Assembly (NCBI GenBank): GCA_018524725.1
Contig: JAEUWP010000365.1
Location: 1-64,000, forward strand
Length of the DNA stretch: 64,000 bases
Direction of reading: 5' to 3'
From: Podaxis mareebaensis
Lineage: Eukaryota; Basidiomycota; Agaricomycetes; Agaricales; Agaricaceae
Shown: in pieces, positions 50,091-61,339 of the stretch
Layout of the letters: the number at the start of each line of letters is the position of its first letter
Position numbering within the stretch: position 1 is the first letter of the stretch
Translations under genes and position numbers: made by a program
The notes under the pieces: generated by a model
What the model saw: only the letters and a program-made list of their open reading frames with translations
Told to the model about the DNA's origin: nothing
The model's database searches: none

Positions 50091-50447
50091 AAAAACATGC
50101 GCTCACCTACACGATTCCGGATCATTAGAGTCGATTTGTCCTTCTTTGGGCGTTGCCGTTCCACTATCTTGCCTACCTCCTGTCATCCTCGTCATTACTC
50201 GAGTCCCTACGCTTTCATGTCACGACAACCACATTTGTATTCCAACTTGATAACCCGACAAACTGATATAACCCAGTACGACCCATCTAAACGTCCCTAA
50301 CCAAGAACATTTGGGTGTTCATGGAGGAGATTCCGCCTCACGATCTTCGGTAGGTATGCTCTAATTGTGAGACTCAGATCATGATCACATTGTACAGGCG
50401 ATACAAAGTCGAATACAATCCCGAATAGCAAATTTAATGTACGAACT
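50091..50447. other. Convergent 3' flanks of NOG1 and P450 copy B
   Basis: 357 bases between two stop codons facing each other. No gene or repeat is seen. Confidence 0.5.
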
Positions 50448-52558
50448 TTAAATAACTTCAGCGTCGAAATACTCCTTGAGCAACCCCTCCACGTCCTTGC
50501 CCTTCCGCGGGGTGAATGTACACTGGAACGGCAATGGTGCGCTGAAGTATATCGCCGAAATGAGAAGGCAGTTGGAGTGCATTTGAAACGAAAGCTCACG
50601 AGACGACCGAGGTAGCAACAAACTCAGGTACAACTTTGATGGCATTCCCCTCAGAGTCAAGCATTGGTGAGATATTAAACACAGACAGGATGGAGGCAGT
50701 GGTGATGTATATCATCGACAATGCGATATGCGACCCAGGGCAAATTCTAACCAATATATTAATAATGAGCGTTTAAGAGAAGGATTCTGCCACATACCTT
50801 CTGCCAAAACCAAAGGTGGCGATGGCCTCCGGATCAGGAACATCGCTAGAGATGACACCACTCTTGAAGAACCTTCCTGGCTTGAATTCCGTAGGGTTTG
50901 GAAAAACCTCCTCATCATGAAGCATCGCACTAATGCCATAGTCAGTCTGAATTAAACGTGTCTATAATAAAATCACGTACTATATATTTGCGAATATTGT
51001 GGACCCTTTGGGAATGTAGTATCCCTCATATACATCCTCGTCTGTGGTTAAATGAGGAACTCCCAAGGGTGTAATTGGGTTCCATCTGAAAGGCTTTTGT
51101 CAGTAAACTCGACATCCGGTAAGCCAGAATGCTCACCGCAAGGTTTCTTTGATGATAGCAGAAAGGTATGGCAGACGGGGTCGGTCGGAGAAGTCGGGTA
51201 GCCTGTCGGATCCGACTACAGAGTCAAGCTCCTGCTGAGCCTTACGCTGAACGCCGGGGTGAATCAACATCGCAAGTATGAACGTCATGACGGCGGCAGC
51301 AGTCGTTTCAGAGGCCGCTAACGTGACTTGGTATGAGCTCATAATGGTTCCTTCAACAGAACTTTTTGCTCTTTACCATTAAAGATCTGCATCGCAGCTT
51401 GCTTGACATGCTGGGCCTGAAGCTCGAAGTCAGGTTCGTTACGGTGTCGCTCCAGGCTCTCCGTAACGAAGCATTCTTTGGATACACCTTCATCCTTTCA
51501 GAGGGTCAGTGTGAGCAAGACCAGGATGAATCGCGCCCATACGATGTCTTTCAGTGTCGCCCGGTACGGCTCTTCCATCAATTTGTGAATCTGTTCGCGC
51601 ATCTTACGTGCCACCTTCTTAAAGCCGGCGCCTGGTACCCACTCAGGAACATACTTCAAAGAGGGCACCAAGTTGACAAGATACGACCCAGGTGCACCGG
51701 CAAACAGCAGGTCTGTGAAGACGCTGTCTGCAAAGTGGACCAAGGGATCATTCGTTCGTTGAGTAGGGATACCATATGTTGATGATATTGAATATCCCCC
51801 CATACAACTAGAGAACGTGAGTGATGGCTATAGCCAGAGTGCAAACCAGCGGACAGACCTCTTTACGTGCTCATATGCGTCGTGAGGGGATTGATAAAGA
51901 TTCGGCAGAAGGCTTTTTCTGACAAACTCTAATTGCCTTCCTTGGTCTCGCCTTAGATTCTTTGGCGAGAAATACTGCTGAAAAATCCTTCTGTGATTTC
52001 GCCACTCATCACCATAGGGCATCGCCGCAAAGAACATCTTGGCTCCAACCCTGATAGTGCATGTCAGGACCTCTTTGACAGAGCCGAGTAGAGTCAACGA
52101 ACACTTCAGTGACCATTCTAAACTGTGGTCTATGGCAGAAATACAAAGCACTCAACGGTATGCTGACCTTTTACAGATGGTGTACACACCTACTGGAATA
52201 CAAGCCCGACCGCTTCTCCAAGAGATCTCTTGCCACACGAATGTCATTCACCCCAATCATCGGTAGACCGAAGGCTTCAAGATACACGATTTTTGTACCT
52301 GAAACCCTCAAATGAGCTTTCACCTCAGGAATTCAAGGACCGCTCACCGAGTATTTCTCCCAGGTCCTTGTAGAATACGTGCATGTGCTTCGGAGGAATT
52401 GAGAACGCGTTACCAACAATGGGCCATCGCGGTATTCCAGGAGGAAGGGGAAGAATTGGCTTGCGCCGGTAGCGGTAGATGTAATGGACTAGTATGCAAA
52501 GACACAAAATGAAAATGTCTCGAAATGAAAATATCGACATCACAAAGGAATCACTCAA
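50448..52558 (-). CDS. Cytochrome P450 monooxygenase, copy B, about 521 aa
   Basis: Paralogue of copy A in the opposite orientation. Eleven exons from the start: 52558-52348, 52298-52190, 52129-52105, 52037-51859, 51807-51543, 51494-51377, 51317-51137, 51085-50981, 50929-50798, 50746-50600, 50541-50448. Exons 2-11 match copy A in length. It has a membrane anchor near the start, the hinge LPLPPGIPRWPIVGNAF, the C-helix WRNHRR, the I-helix AASETT across an intron, KETLR, and the haem motif FGFGRRICPG (Cys about 444). Both copies are open and complete; substitutions are mostly conservative (ends EGLLKEYFDAEVI against EGLLKGYFDVEVI). A TATAAATA box is only 22 bases before the first ATG, so initiation at the Met at 52540 (MSIFSF) is likely. 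Substrate unknown. Confidence 0.9.
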
Positions 52559-52579
52559 TGTAGAGTGTGATAGCCGCGC

Positions 52580-52587
52580 TATTTATA
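52580..52587 (-). promoter_or_regulatory. TATA box of P450 copy B
   Basis: TATAAATA on the minus strand. Its nearness to the first ATG (22 bases) suggests that transcripts start near that ATG and that the internal Met at 52540 is used. Confidence 0.5.
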
Positions 52588-54040
52588 CGGAACGCGGGAC
52601 GCCTTTGGCCACAAGTGTCTGTGCGGTGGCGCTCCTGTGATGCAAAGAAGTACTTCAACCAGATCACTGGTCCATTTGGCGTCGCGCCGTCTTAAAGGCG
52701 CAAGGGGCTCCTTGGATTGGGTCTGCACTATCTAGAATATCACGACAGAATTGAACCCCTGAAGCGAGAGCAACACAGATAGATATCATACTGAGTCTAG
52801 TAGAACATTTCAAGACCACTATATCATTGTTTCCCTAAGACGGATGGATTGGGAACACATGAGATAATTACTGAAGCGCTGGACTTCGTACTGCCATGAG
52901 AAAAAGAATACAGGCACTAGAGATCCCCGTCAACCCTGTCAAGGTCAGCCTCCAAGGGGAAGTCTTGTCTCACCGCTGTTGGCCAGATGCGGAGAAAGCA
53001 GTGGAGTAAGGATATAGAAGTTCAAGCATGTCCAGAGCTGGTCTCGCTGATACAGTCTGTGTGGGATCGCATGGCCATGCAGATGTTATGATCTACTCTG
53101 CGCCCTGTGATTTCGTTGGTGAGCACCAAAGTTACTCGGGAACCAGGAGAATTTCAAGTGAGAAAGTCAAGATAAAGCTTCGGGAGATTGTTACGAAGCG
53201 CCTAGGTCCCATTTTAGCCTCTTAGCTAGTCTCCACGATGACGCTGATGAGTTGTCTTCGCCCTCACTTTCTTAACTTTTATCATATTACTAGGATGCCA
53301 CCCCCAGAGTCAGAGAGGGATCATGCGATTGGTCAAGATTGTCTTTCCATCCGCTTTGCGTTGTTTTACCTCACCTTGACCAGTTCTATCCTTCTACGTG
53401 TCCAAACGTGCTAGCAAAGGGGTAGCCGGCAGAAGGTAAAGTCCCTACACTGTCCTGAGTCACTCCAAGGTCTGTGTTGCTACACGGCGTCGTCCACCTT
53501 CTGTCTCTCGTGTCCTCAATTCGAGAGTTCTGTGCATCTGTTACGTAGATCACATCGTATTCGAACCCGCTAAACGCTATCACGTCCATATCTCTACAAC
53601 TAGTTTTACTAGTCATAAATCATCAGGCAAAGCGGATACGAGGACGTGCCAATGGCTAGCTAAGTAGTAAGAGGGAAAACGCAGAGTGATGGTCGATTCA
53701 TACAGCCCGTCATCGAGACGAAAACTCAGATCAAAATTATATACAACAGAGGAAGATCGAAGGACAGGATATCTGGGATATCGGTGGTTATCTGAAAGAG
53801 GTAGGGTGCGGAAATAGAGGGTAGTAAAACAGACAGAAGGGAAGAGGGGTAGAGCCATCAGAGAGAGCGGAGAGTATCCAATCGAATCCGAGAAGAGATA
53901 GGGAAAGCCGAGGCGTACAGAGACTAGGTATGCGTATATGTGTATATCGCAAAGGGGAGAAAAAGGGAAGAACAGGGAAGCAAGGAAAATTTTTGTACTG
54001 ATTCATCGATAAAGGCTCATGAGATCATCGAACGGCGCCA

Positions 54041-54067
54041 ATCCGTCCATCCATCCGTCCATCCATC
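54041..54067. repeat. Short TCCATCCG-type repeat
   Basis: About three units of a 12-base pattern made of TCCA and TCCG tetramers, in the 3' flank of the aminopeptidase gene. A similar TCCATCC run occurs within the fourth ATG3 intron (11547-11564). Confidence 0.6.
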
Positions 54068-54461
54068 GTTGGCGTCGTTGCGTGAAATCAAAGGTCTGCT
54101 ATATGGAAACGAGGTCCACGCAGGGTAAAGCTACAACGGAAACACCGAACGGTCCTTTAACCATACGAGTGCCCCAGTAAAGCAAGAGTAGAGATCCAGG
54201 GATAAATTAGCCACCTAGTGAGGGGGGAGCAGGATATAAATAGAGATCGATCTTCCTATTGGAGGTGAGGGAGGTTTGGTGGGGTGTCGCGGTAGGGAGG
54301 AGGCTCGGGGGTGGAGGGGCAGAGCGGCCAGGGAACTAGCAAGAAAATGGAGAACGCAGAGAGACGAGGGAGAGGGGATAGAAAAATCCAAGGCATCTAA
54401 AAGAAACCCAACATCAAATACGGCAAAGGGGATGCAGGAGAAGAATTGGCAAGAAAACTGC

Positions 54462-57400
54462 TCAGTCCCAATCAATAGCCATACCCCCGGGACCCGTTGC
54501 AATCCCGATCCCACGGTCAGCCTCCCTCCTCAACCACTTTAGCGCAACTTTATCCTCCCGCAAATGCGGACTGAGTATATCCCAACATCGCTGGTTATGC
54601 TCTTTAAGCCACGACTTTTCTTCCTTGGTCAGCATAGACTCCTTCACCATGCGCGTTTGGATCGGGACGCATGTAAGCCGTTCAAAGCCAAGCCAGATAT
54701 CGCCGTTGAATTCATGTTTGGTTTTGACGCGTTTGACGACGAGCGCAGATTCAATGCGCATTCCCCATTTATCTTTGAGGTCTGAAAATAGAGTTAGCTA
54801 TCGATAGAGCTACCAAGAATAAGAGATCAGCATACAGAAACCAGGTTCATTGGTAATGACATGTCCTGGCATGAGGGGTACATTACTATTGAACCCATGC
54901 TCTCCCTCATGTACAGTCAAGAACGAGCCGAATCCATGACCAGTTCCATGCTATAAGAAAACCGCCAATCAGTACCGCCACCGCGCCACACCAGTAGTAC
55001 GTAACTGCTCACCATGTAGTTCAGCCCATCCTTCCACAACGCCTTGCGTGCCAACACGTCCAGCTGAATCCCAGGCGTGCCTTCAGGGAACACTGCGCTA
55101 TCAATAGCGATCTAATAACACAAATGACGATCAGCATCGGATATGAAAGGAAGAGCACAGCAGAGCGGAGATGAAGAGAAGAGAATCAGCTACACACATG
55201 TCCCTGCAGAACCCTCGTATACGCCTCACACATGTCCGGCGTTGGTCTTCCGAAATGAACAGTCCTTGTCGTATCACATGTCCCATCTCGATACTGCCCT
55301 CCCGAATCGCTATACCCAATCATTAGATACAATCCACGAATTTTTCATGATCAAGTATGACTCACTTAAGGTAGGGCGTATCTCTATCAATCATTCTAGC
55401 AGTGTGTTTCTTTGGAGTATAGTGAGGCAGCGCAGCGTTCGGCCCGCTTGCAGAAATAGTCTCATACGCAAGACCCATAAACTTCTTTTGCTTCATCCTG
55501 AATTCCTTAATCCGCCATGCAGCTTCCCACTCGGTGATGTCGTAGCCTGAGTTTAGTTTGTTTTCGAGCCAGGCGAGGAACCGCACCTGCATATGAGAAT
55601 TATGAGTAATGTACACCACATTGATTGACGGAGGTATGGCAGAGGGATGAGGTAGCCGAGTCGATAAAGAAGTATACGTACAAATGCGACGCCATCCCGG
55701 ATATATGCTTGCCTCAACCCCTCAATCTCAGTCTCATTCTTAATAGCCATCATATACTCGACACGGTTCGGAGCGAGCGTGTACCTGAAGTGGGTGAGCA
55801 TGAGGGAAATCGCATATGACGTTGACGCCGAAAGCAGCAGCTATGTGTAACAATAAGTACACGTTGTTGACAATGGCTATATGCATGAGAGAGACACACC
55901 TTGCCCTCGCCCCATTCGCGCCTCCTCAAAAACGGCCAAAGGTCTGTATAGTTCCTCCTCTCAACGTTCATCCTCTCTAAGTACTGCGTAACGGCCTCAT
56001 CGACCTTGGACGAATCCAAGAAGAGAATGGCCTTGTCGAGGCCAACGTAAAGGTATGCGTGGAAGAGGGGGTTGAATGGGATGTCGACACCTCGTAGGTT
56101 CAGGGTCCATGCTAATTAGGGGATAAGCGCTGGGGCGCTCAAACTACAGGGAGGACAAAACGTACCAATGCAAGGTAAGGATGTGACGAGCATTCCAACG
56201 TGCATTTGTTGTGGGGTCGGTTCAGTTGATTTAGAGTACGAAGGGATCGCGGGAGGTTGGGCCTTGATCCATTCTCGAAGTTTGTAGAGCTTGTAGGTGG
56301 CGTCTTTGCCTATGCACGACGTCAGTAAAATGCAAGAATAAGAGGTGGGAAGGACGCGCACCGGTATACTCGATAGATTGCACATAAACAACACCCCTCG
56401 GCTTCTGCGGTTTGTCCTTCCATATAAGGTCGACGAGATTCTGCGACGGGAAGACAAACTTGCAGTCCAGTGCGGTGAGCTTGGAATTGATCAAGGATGC
56501 TTTCTCGTGGGATATCATTCGGGCATCAATGCCAATCCGCTGGCCCCTTGACAAAAGGGACTACATCGAACAATCAGAACGTCGTTGACAAGACATGCGA
56601 GGGGAGTGGAGTTACGTACCAAGAAGAAATCGACCCAATCTTTGTAGCCTCTATGATTTCTTGTATCACCAGCTGGAATGACTTGCCAGTTTCTATCAGT
56701 TTGGTTCTCGGCTTGTATCCAGTATCTGGAATCAGTGACCAGATACGCGTGGTCTTTGGTGACAATGGCCACGCCAGCGGAACCCGAGAATCTGCGGGGG
56801 ATACGTAAGCTACTGGTTCGTAGGAGTAGATGTGATGTGATTGGAGAGCATCGAACTTACCCAGTGATGAACTCCCTGCGCTTGTCACTTGGCGCGACAT
56901 ACTCGGAGCCATGAGCGTCCTCGGATGGCACAATGCTAGATTCGAGATGATCAACAAGTATTTTGGGTCAAAGTGGGGGGTAAACGCACTAGAAATCGAC
57001 ATTGGCCTTTTCCATCTCCGCGCGGAGGTCTGCCAGCCTCTCAGTAGTATTTACGGTTTTGTCTGGAATAGATTCTACGTCTCCTTGCATCTTGCGCTCG
57101 AGAGCGGACCCAACGAGCGTGCTTGTTGAATCCTGAGGCATAAGCGGGGGACGGTGTTTAGGGGCCGACGACCGACTACTCGACGTTTGATAACTTTGCT
57201 TGGATTCTTTACTCCTATTTGATGAGTGCGACCTCATAGTATCTCCACGCTGTAGTGTTTCCTGCGCACGCACGGTACTCTTGCTTGCATACGACGATTT
57301 TGTATCGCGACGAACAGGGGGTAAGGCTTTGCCTTCCTGGGCCTGATATAGCGGGAGTGGCGTTTCACTGGCATTCGACGACGAGCGTTCACGCATAGCA

Positions 57401-57747
57401 GCCTCGACCTCCTTTTCTTTCTTCCCTATACCCCAGCCGTACCCCCACTTGGACGAAGTCGTCGACTTCTTCGTCCCCGTCATTGTGTTCCCGCGGCTGA
57501 GCTTTGGCGAGCCCTTCATTCCTCCTTCGCCGCCTACAATAATTGGAGGAACCTCGTCGTAGCGTTCAGAGTCAGTGCGGAAGGTGAGGTTGTCGGCCTC
57601 TGTTGTCAGGGTGGATGTAGGTGAATAGGAGGGATGGCGTGTGAGGCCAGCGTGTGGGTGGGATATTTCAGAGGCGTCGCCGATGGAGATCCTGCGTTTC
57701 TGCTTTGAAATAAAAGGAAAGCATATGGGGGGTGGTGGAGGAGGCAT
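54462..57747 (-). CDS. Xaa-Pro aminopeptidase (aminopeptidase P, peptidase M24B) with long N-terminal extension, about 861 aa
   Basis: Removes an N-terminal residue before proline using two metal ions. Twelve exons from the start: 57747-56990, 56935-56861, 56791-56620, 56560-56362, 56309-56166, 56111-55900, 55840-55682, 55586-55366, 55309-55198, 55111-55013, 54950-54836, 54781-54462; all phases agree. The pita-bread catalytic domain keeps the metal ligands Asp648 and Asp659 ([16 protein letters not shown]), His722 (HGTGHGFG), Glu752 (TNEPGFY) and Glu766 (MRIES). The preceding creatinase-N domain starts at about 255 ([34 protein letters not shown]). Residues 1-240 form an extra Ser/Arg/Lys-rich disordered extension ([19 protein letters not shown]) absent from the usual 610-650-residue enzymes. 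The open frame reaches further upstream, to an ATG at 57912 (55 more residues). I chose 57747 for its better ATG context; this is uncertain. Confidence 0.9.
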
Positions 57748-60022
57748 GATGTCGTCGTGGAGGACAGTGAGGACGGCTTTCGAGGACGACTTGAGGACGA
57801 CAAGCACACGAGGCTCAGAATTTGGCTGATGTAAGCACCTTCTTATATAGACTCCGAAGAACAGCCCCGAGTTCACACCGGAACTGGCGGATCTCGTGCC
57901 GGGGCCTGACATAACCCCACACGAGGCTGCTGCAGAACCCTAGAGCCTTCCCCAGACTCGCCCTCTTCGGGTAGCCAGAACTGCGATCCTTCGCGATGGC
58001 TCTGATATAACCAAACTCTCTCACCAGGTCGAGAATCCAAGAGCCAGATGACCGTAGCCCGAGAAACAGACCGACCTTGACAGAACACCCGGCCATATGC
58101 GTAGCACCCCCACTGGTAGACTTTCTGGAATGCGTGATGACGTGGTGCGACATTCATTCGCCGTCAAGCTGGCTCATTCACATGTTCGCCAGTCAACGCG
58201 ACCCCCATGAGTCCAGGAGCTTATAGTGCAGCAAGGCCAAGCGAGGATGTGAGCAGGGCTCAAGCTTTGAAAGCCGCTGGAGCAGCTGATAACAGCCATG
58301 GAGCTTATCGGAGCTTGGGCTCCAGTCCAGTGTACAGCATTGCGTATCCCTTGCTAGTTACACCCTCGTGTCCTCCGACTGCGTACGAACGGGCTTGGGT
58401 ATTACTTATTGTTCTAGGGCCATCGAGTCGCAAAAAGCCTGGCTTGGTTTGGAATCCTCGAGGATGAAGCATGATAACAAACTTGCCCTTGATACGTGAT
58501 AACCTATCTTTAGTCGGCTAGCGATTGGTCTCAACAAGGTTCAAAAGCTTGGCCGCAGTTCGTGGCCTAACACGGATAACTTAGGACAGGGATATGCTCT
58601 GATTCTACCCCACATGAATTCCCAGCGCCAAGATGCCCGCAAGTGCTCAACAATTAGGGTTTCCACCACGCCCATGCACGCAGTCAGTGTCAGGCAAGAA
58701 ACATAGGCGAAATGACAGATGATCGACTTGTGGTCACGATGGCTACACCTAGTAGATGAGATACAACGTGGTCCTTGGCTCATTTTCTGCAGGGAAAGGT
58801 GGGCAAGAGTGCACAGACGACGGTACGGCGGAAATCAGAAGCCACCAGCAATCAAAACAACTGCAAGCGTCTAGAACCCAACTAACGGTTCCACCTAGTC
58901 AATTTAACTCCGCACACAGGCTCAGTAGTCCAGCTCATGTTCTCGTGAGCACGGCTTCTTCCCTAGAATCCTCCAGGCGTTAAGTCTAGTTAAGCGCTTG
59001 TTAAATCCCCTCACAATATAATTAGGCAGTTCTCCTATGCCCCAAGTATCCAAACATATCGATTTCATCCGAGTCGGAGAACGTGCCTTTAATTGGTGCT
59101 GATGTCCATAAGCTCAACAGAGACCTTTGGCAGCACGGGCGCCAGCATTTTGAGCGAAAAAGTGACTCAATTTCAAGGCTCCTTGGGCCAATTCCGCTGT
59201 GGGGCTCGACTCCACAATACTTATCATCTATCGCTTGAGCACTCTTACTTTTCGTAGATTATAAATGATTTCGCATCCTTCAGTCAGCAGGGGAGGTTGG
59301 GTTGGTGGGAATGCGGCTGGATGTGCCGGAAGGGGGCGGGCCGACTGCAAACAGCCTTGATAAATCCATTACCTTCCTAGATGGGATTTCATGGAGACTG
59401 TGGTGTAGCAACTGGAGCCTCTGCGTTCTAGCTCAAATCATAGTGCATTTGATTCGCTCAAAACTCGCCCAAAACGCTAGCGCCCGTGTTTGCAAAAGGT
59501 CTCTATTTACCTGATATTCCTCTGGGGGTTTCATCAACAGCATCTAATAGCCGACGCCCATCCATACAGCAATAGATTCATTAATCTAACACTATTACCA
59601 CACCGCGCACTGGAGTGGGAAATCCCATCCGGCACCCACACCAAAAGTTAAAACTAATGTGATTGGTGACCTCAAACAATCAGCTAGGATTGGTTAATGT
59701 CATACGTCAATCCATCCACCAATCCACCACAAACCGCCACCCACGTTACCATGACGATCAGACCAATCCTCTTTGTCCCTGACTTGGATTGTGTGTTGGT
59801 CCGTGTTTACACCCGCACCCACAACAAGCACACTTTCCTCTTTAGGTAAATTTCCGTGGATTGGTGTTCAAGCCAAGTCCCATGGATTGGTTTTCGCTAG
59901 GTTTTTGCCCGAGGGCTATATAACCGCGCTCCTCCCTTCTTCCCGTCCCCCAACCCGCCCCAGCAATTCGCCCCCGCATCAAAGCCCCAGTTTCAAGTCG
60001 ATTTTCCGAAGAAGATATCACC
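57748..60022. other. Intergenic, divergent promoters
   Basis: 2.3 kb between the aminopeptidase and the small membrane protein, transcribed away from each other. No gene is seen. Frames at 57815-58157 (-) are overlapping and featureless. Confidence 0.45.
59917..59923 (+). promoter_or_regulatory. TATA box of the small membrane protein gene
   Basis: TATATAA about 100 bases before the ATG, followed by a C/T-rich leader (59930-60000), a strong core promoter pattern suggesting high expression. Confidence 0.6.
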
Positions 60023-60620
60023 ATGAACACCACCGTCCAGATCACGACTCCCCTTCCCCTTTACACCCGTGACTCTTTCGCGTCTTCTTCCTCTTCTTTC
60101 GACAAACCTGAAACGGACTTACACGCTTTCGGATACACATTCGCACCCTCCACCGAGAGCCGGCACGATCGCAGACTCTCAACCTCGAGCCTCGCTCCCG
60201 AGGCCCTCCCACCTACTTATTCTGAGAGTCACCGGGACGTTGTTCCGGAATACACGGCTACATATGAGCCTGTCACGCTCGCGATGTATCTCTTCCGCTT
60301 TGGTTTCTGTACGTCCTTTACCCCACTTTTCAATCAACCATTGAAGCTCATTGCCGAATTCAGTGTTCCCGCCATTCTGGCTTATGGGCGCATTCATTCT
60401 CTTCACACCCCTCCGCGCCCCTCCCACTTCCCCTCAAGATGAAGAAGCCACAGTCGGCTCGTGGCTTCCCGAAAAAACTGAAGCTGAAAAAGAAGCGTTC
60501 ATCACTCACATGCGCAAGGCCGAGCTCAAATGGGCTAAGCGCTGTCTTATCGCCTTCTTGATCTTCGCCGTTGTTGTCGGCATCGTAGCTGGACTTGCTG
60601 TTTGGGCCACTTCGAAGTAA
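60023..60620 (+). CDS. Small two-span membrane protein of unknown function, 180 aa
   Basis: Two exons (60023-60308 and 60364-60620) join through a 55-base intron. Residues 1-85 are Ser/Thr/Pro-rich and probably cytosolic. A first hydrophobic segment spans the junction (FGFLFPPFWLMGAFILFTPL, about 93-112). A charged helix follows (WLPEKTEAEKEAFITHMRKA). The C-terminal membrane segment is CLIAFLIFAVVVGIVAGLAV (about 156-175), ending WATSK. Similar RFGFLFPPFW proteins with a C-terminal span occur widely in agaricomycetes without known function, to my knowledge. The ATG has a good context (CACCATGAAC) and a TATA box 100 bases upstream. Both spans and charges suggest short termini and a hairpin in an internal membrane, but that is inference. 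Confidence 0.85.
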
Positions 60621-61300
60621 ACGCCTTCCCTCCATCTTTCGGGCAGCGTCCTATTGGACGGACTTGGTGGGAGACTGGCTTTGGGGGTTTGGAAGTTGGT
60701 GTGCCGCTGTTTTGGATTGGGTCTCGGACCGGGTTACCGAGTCTCCCGGCCACACGCACACGAGAGAACTTTCCCTCACTTTGCTGTTGGCGCTTCGCCA
60801 CTATCCTTTTTGCCTCCTCGATTGATTTCGAGTCGAGGGCGCGTCGTGACCTGGAGTGTCGCTCGCGCATCATATCACATGACAGTACAAAAACACTCAA
60901 GCACTCCTTACATAAATTCACTCTCATCTCTCTTGGACTTTATCTGCATATGACATTATCAGGCATTCATATTTCTTGCTTATCCCTTTTTAATTCTTAT
61001 ATTACTTAGATATTCGGGACTGTGTCTCATGTGTATTCTTAGATGTAAAACTAAATGCTAAGATGAATTAATGTGAATTAGCTGAACGCCTACTTCATCC
61101 GAGTGAACGCGCTTCAGACTGCGAGTCATCTCCTTCAGTGATGACTTGGATTGGGAGGATAGAGAAGTGGTATCTGATGATATTGTAAGATGGACTTTGG
61201 AGAAACAGTACATGAATTAGTCTCATTTCAAGCAGAGCATGGTTGATGAAACATCCACTGGACGTTGAGTGGCTTTAGAGTAACTACGTCTATAACACCG
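60621..61300. other. Intergenic, 3' flank of the small membrane protein
   Basis: The early part is open in several frames because it is rich in G/C on one strand, but no start context or splice signal supports a gene. After 60950 the sequence turns AT-rich. Confidence 0.4.
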
Positions 61301-61339
61301 ATTTGTTGCGCTGGTGTGTCTGGTAATATTGCTGTCGAG

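Larger units (their letters stand above)
52559..54461. other. Intergenic, P450 copy B upstream and aminopeptidase 3' flank
   Basis: No gene. The part 53750-54460 is purine-rich on the plus strand, so pyrimidine-rich in the direction of the aminopeptidase gene. It contains a short TCCA/TCCG tetramer array at about 54041-54067. Confidence 0.45.
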
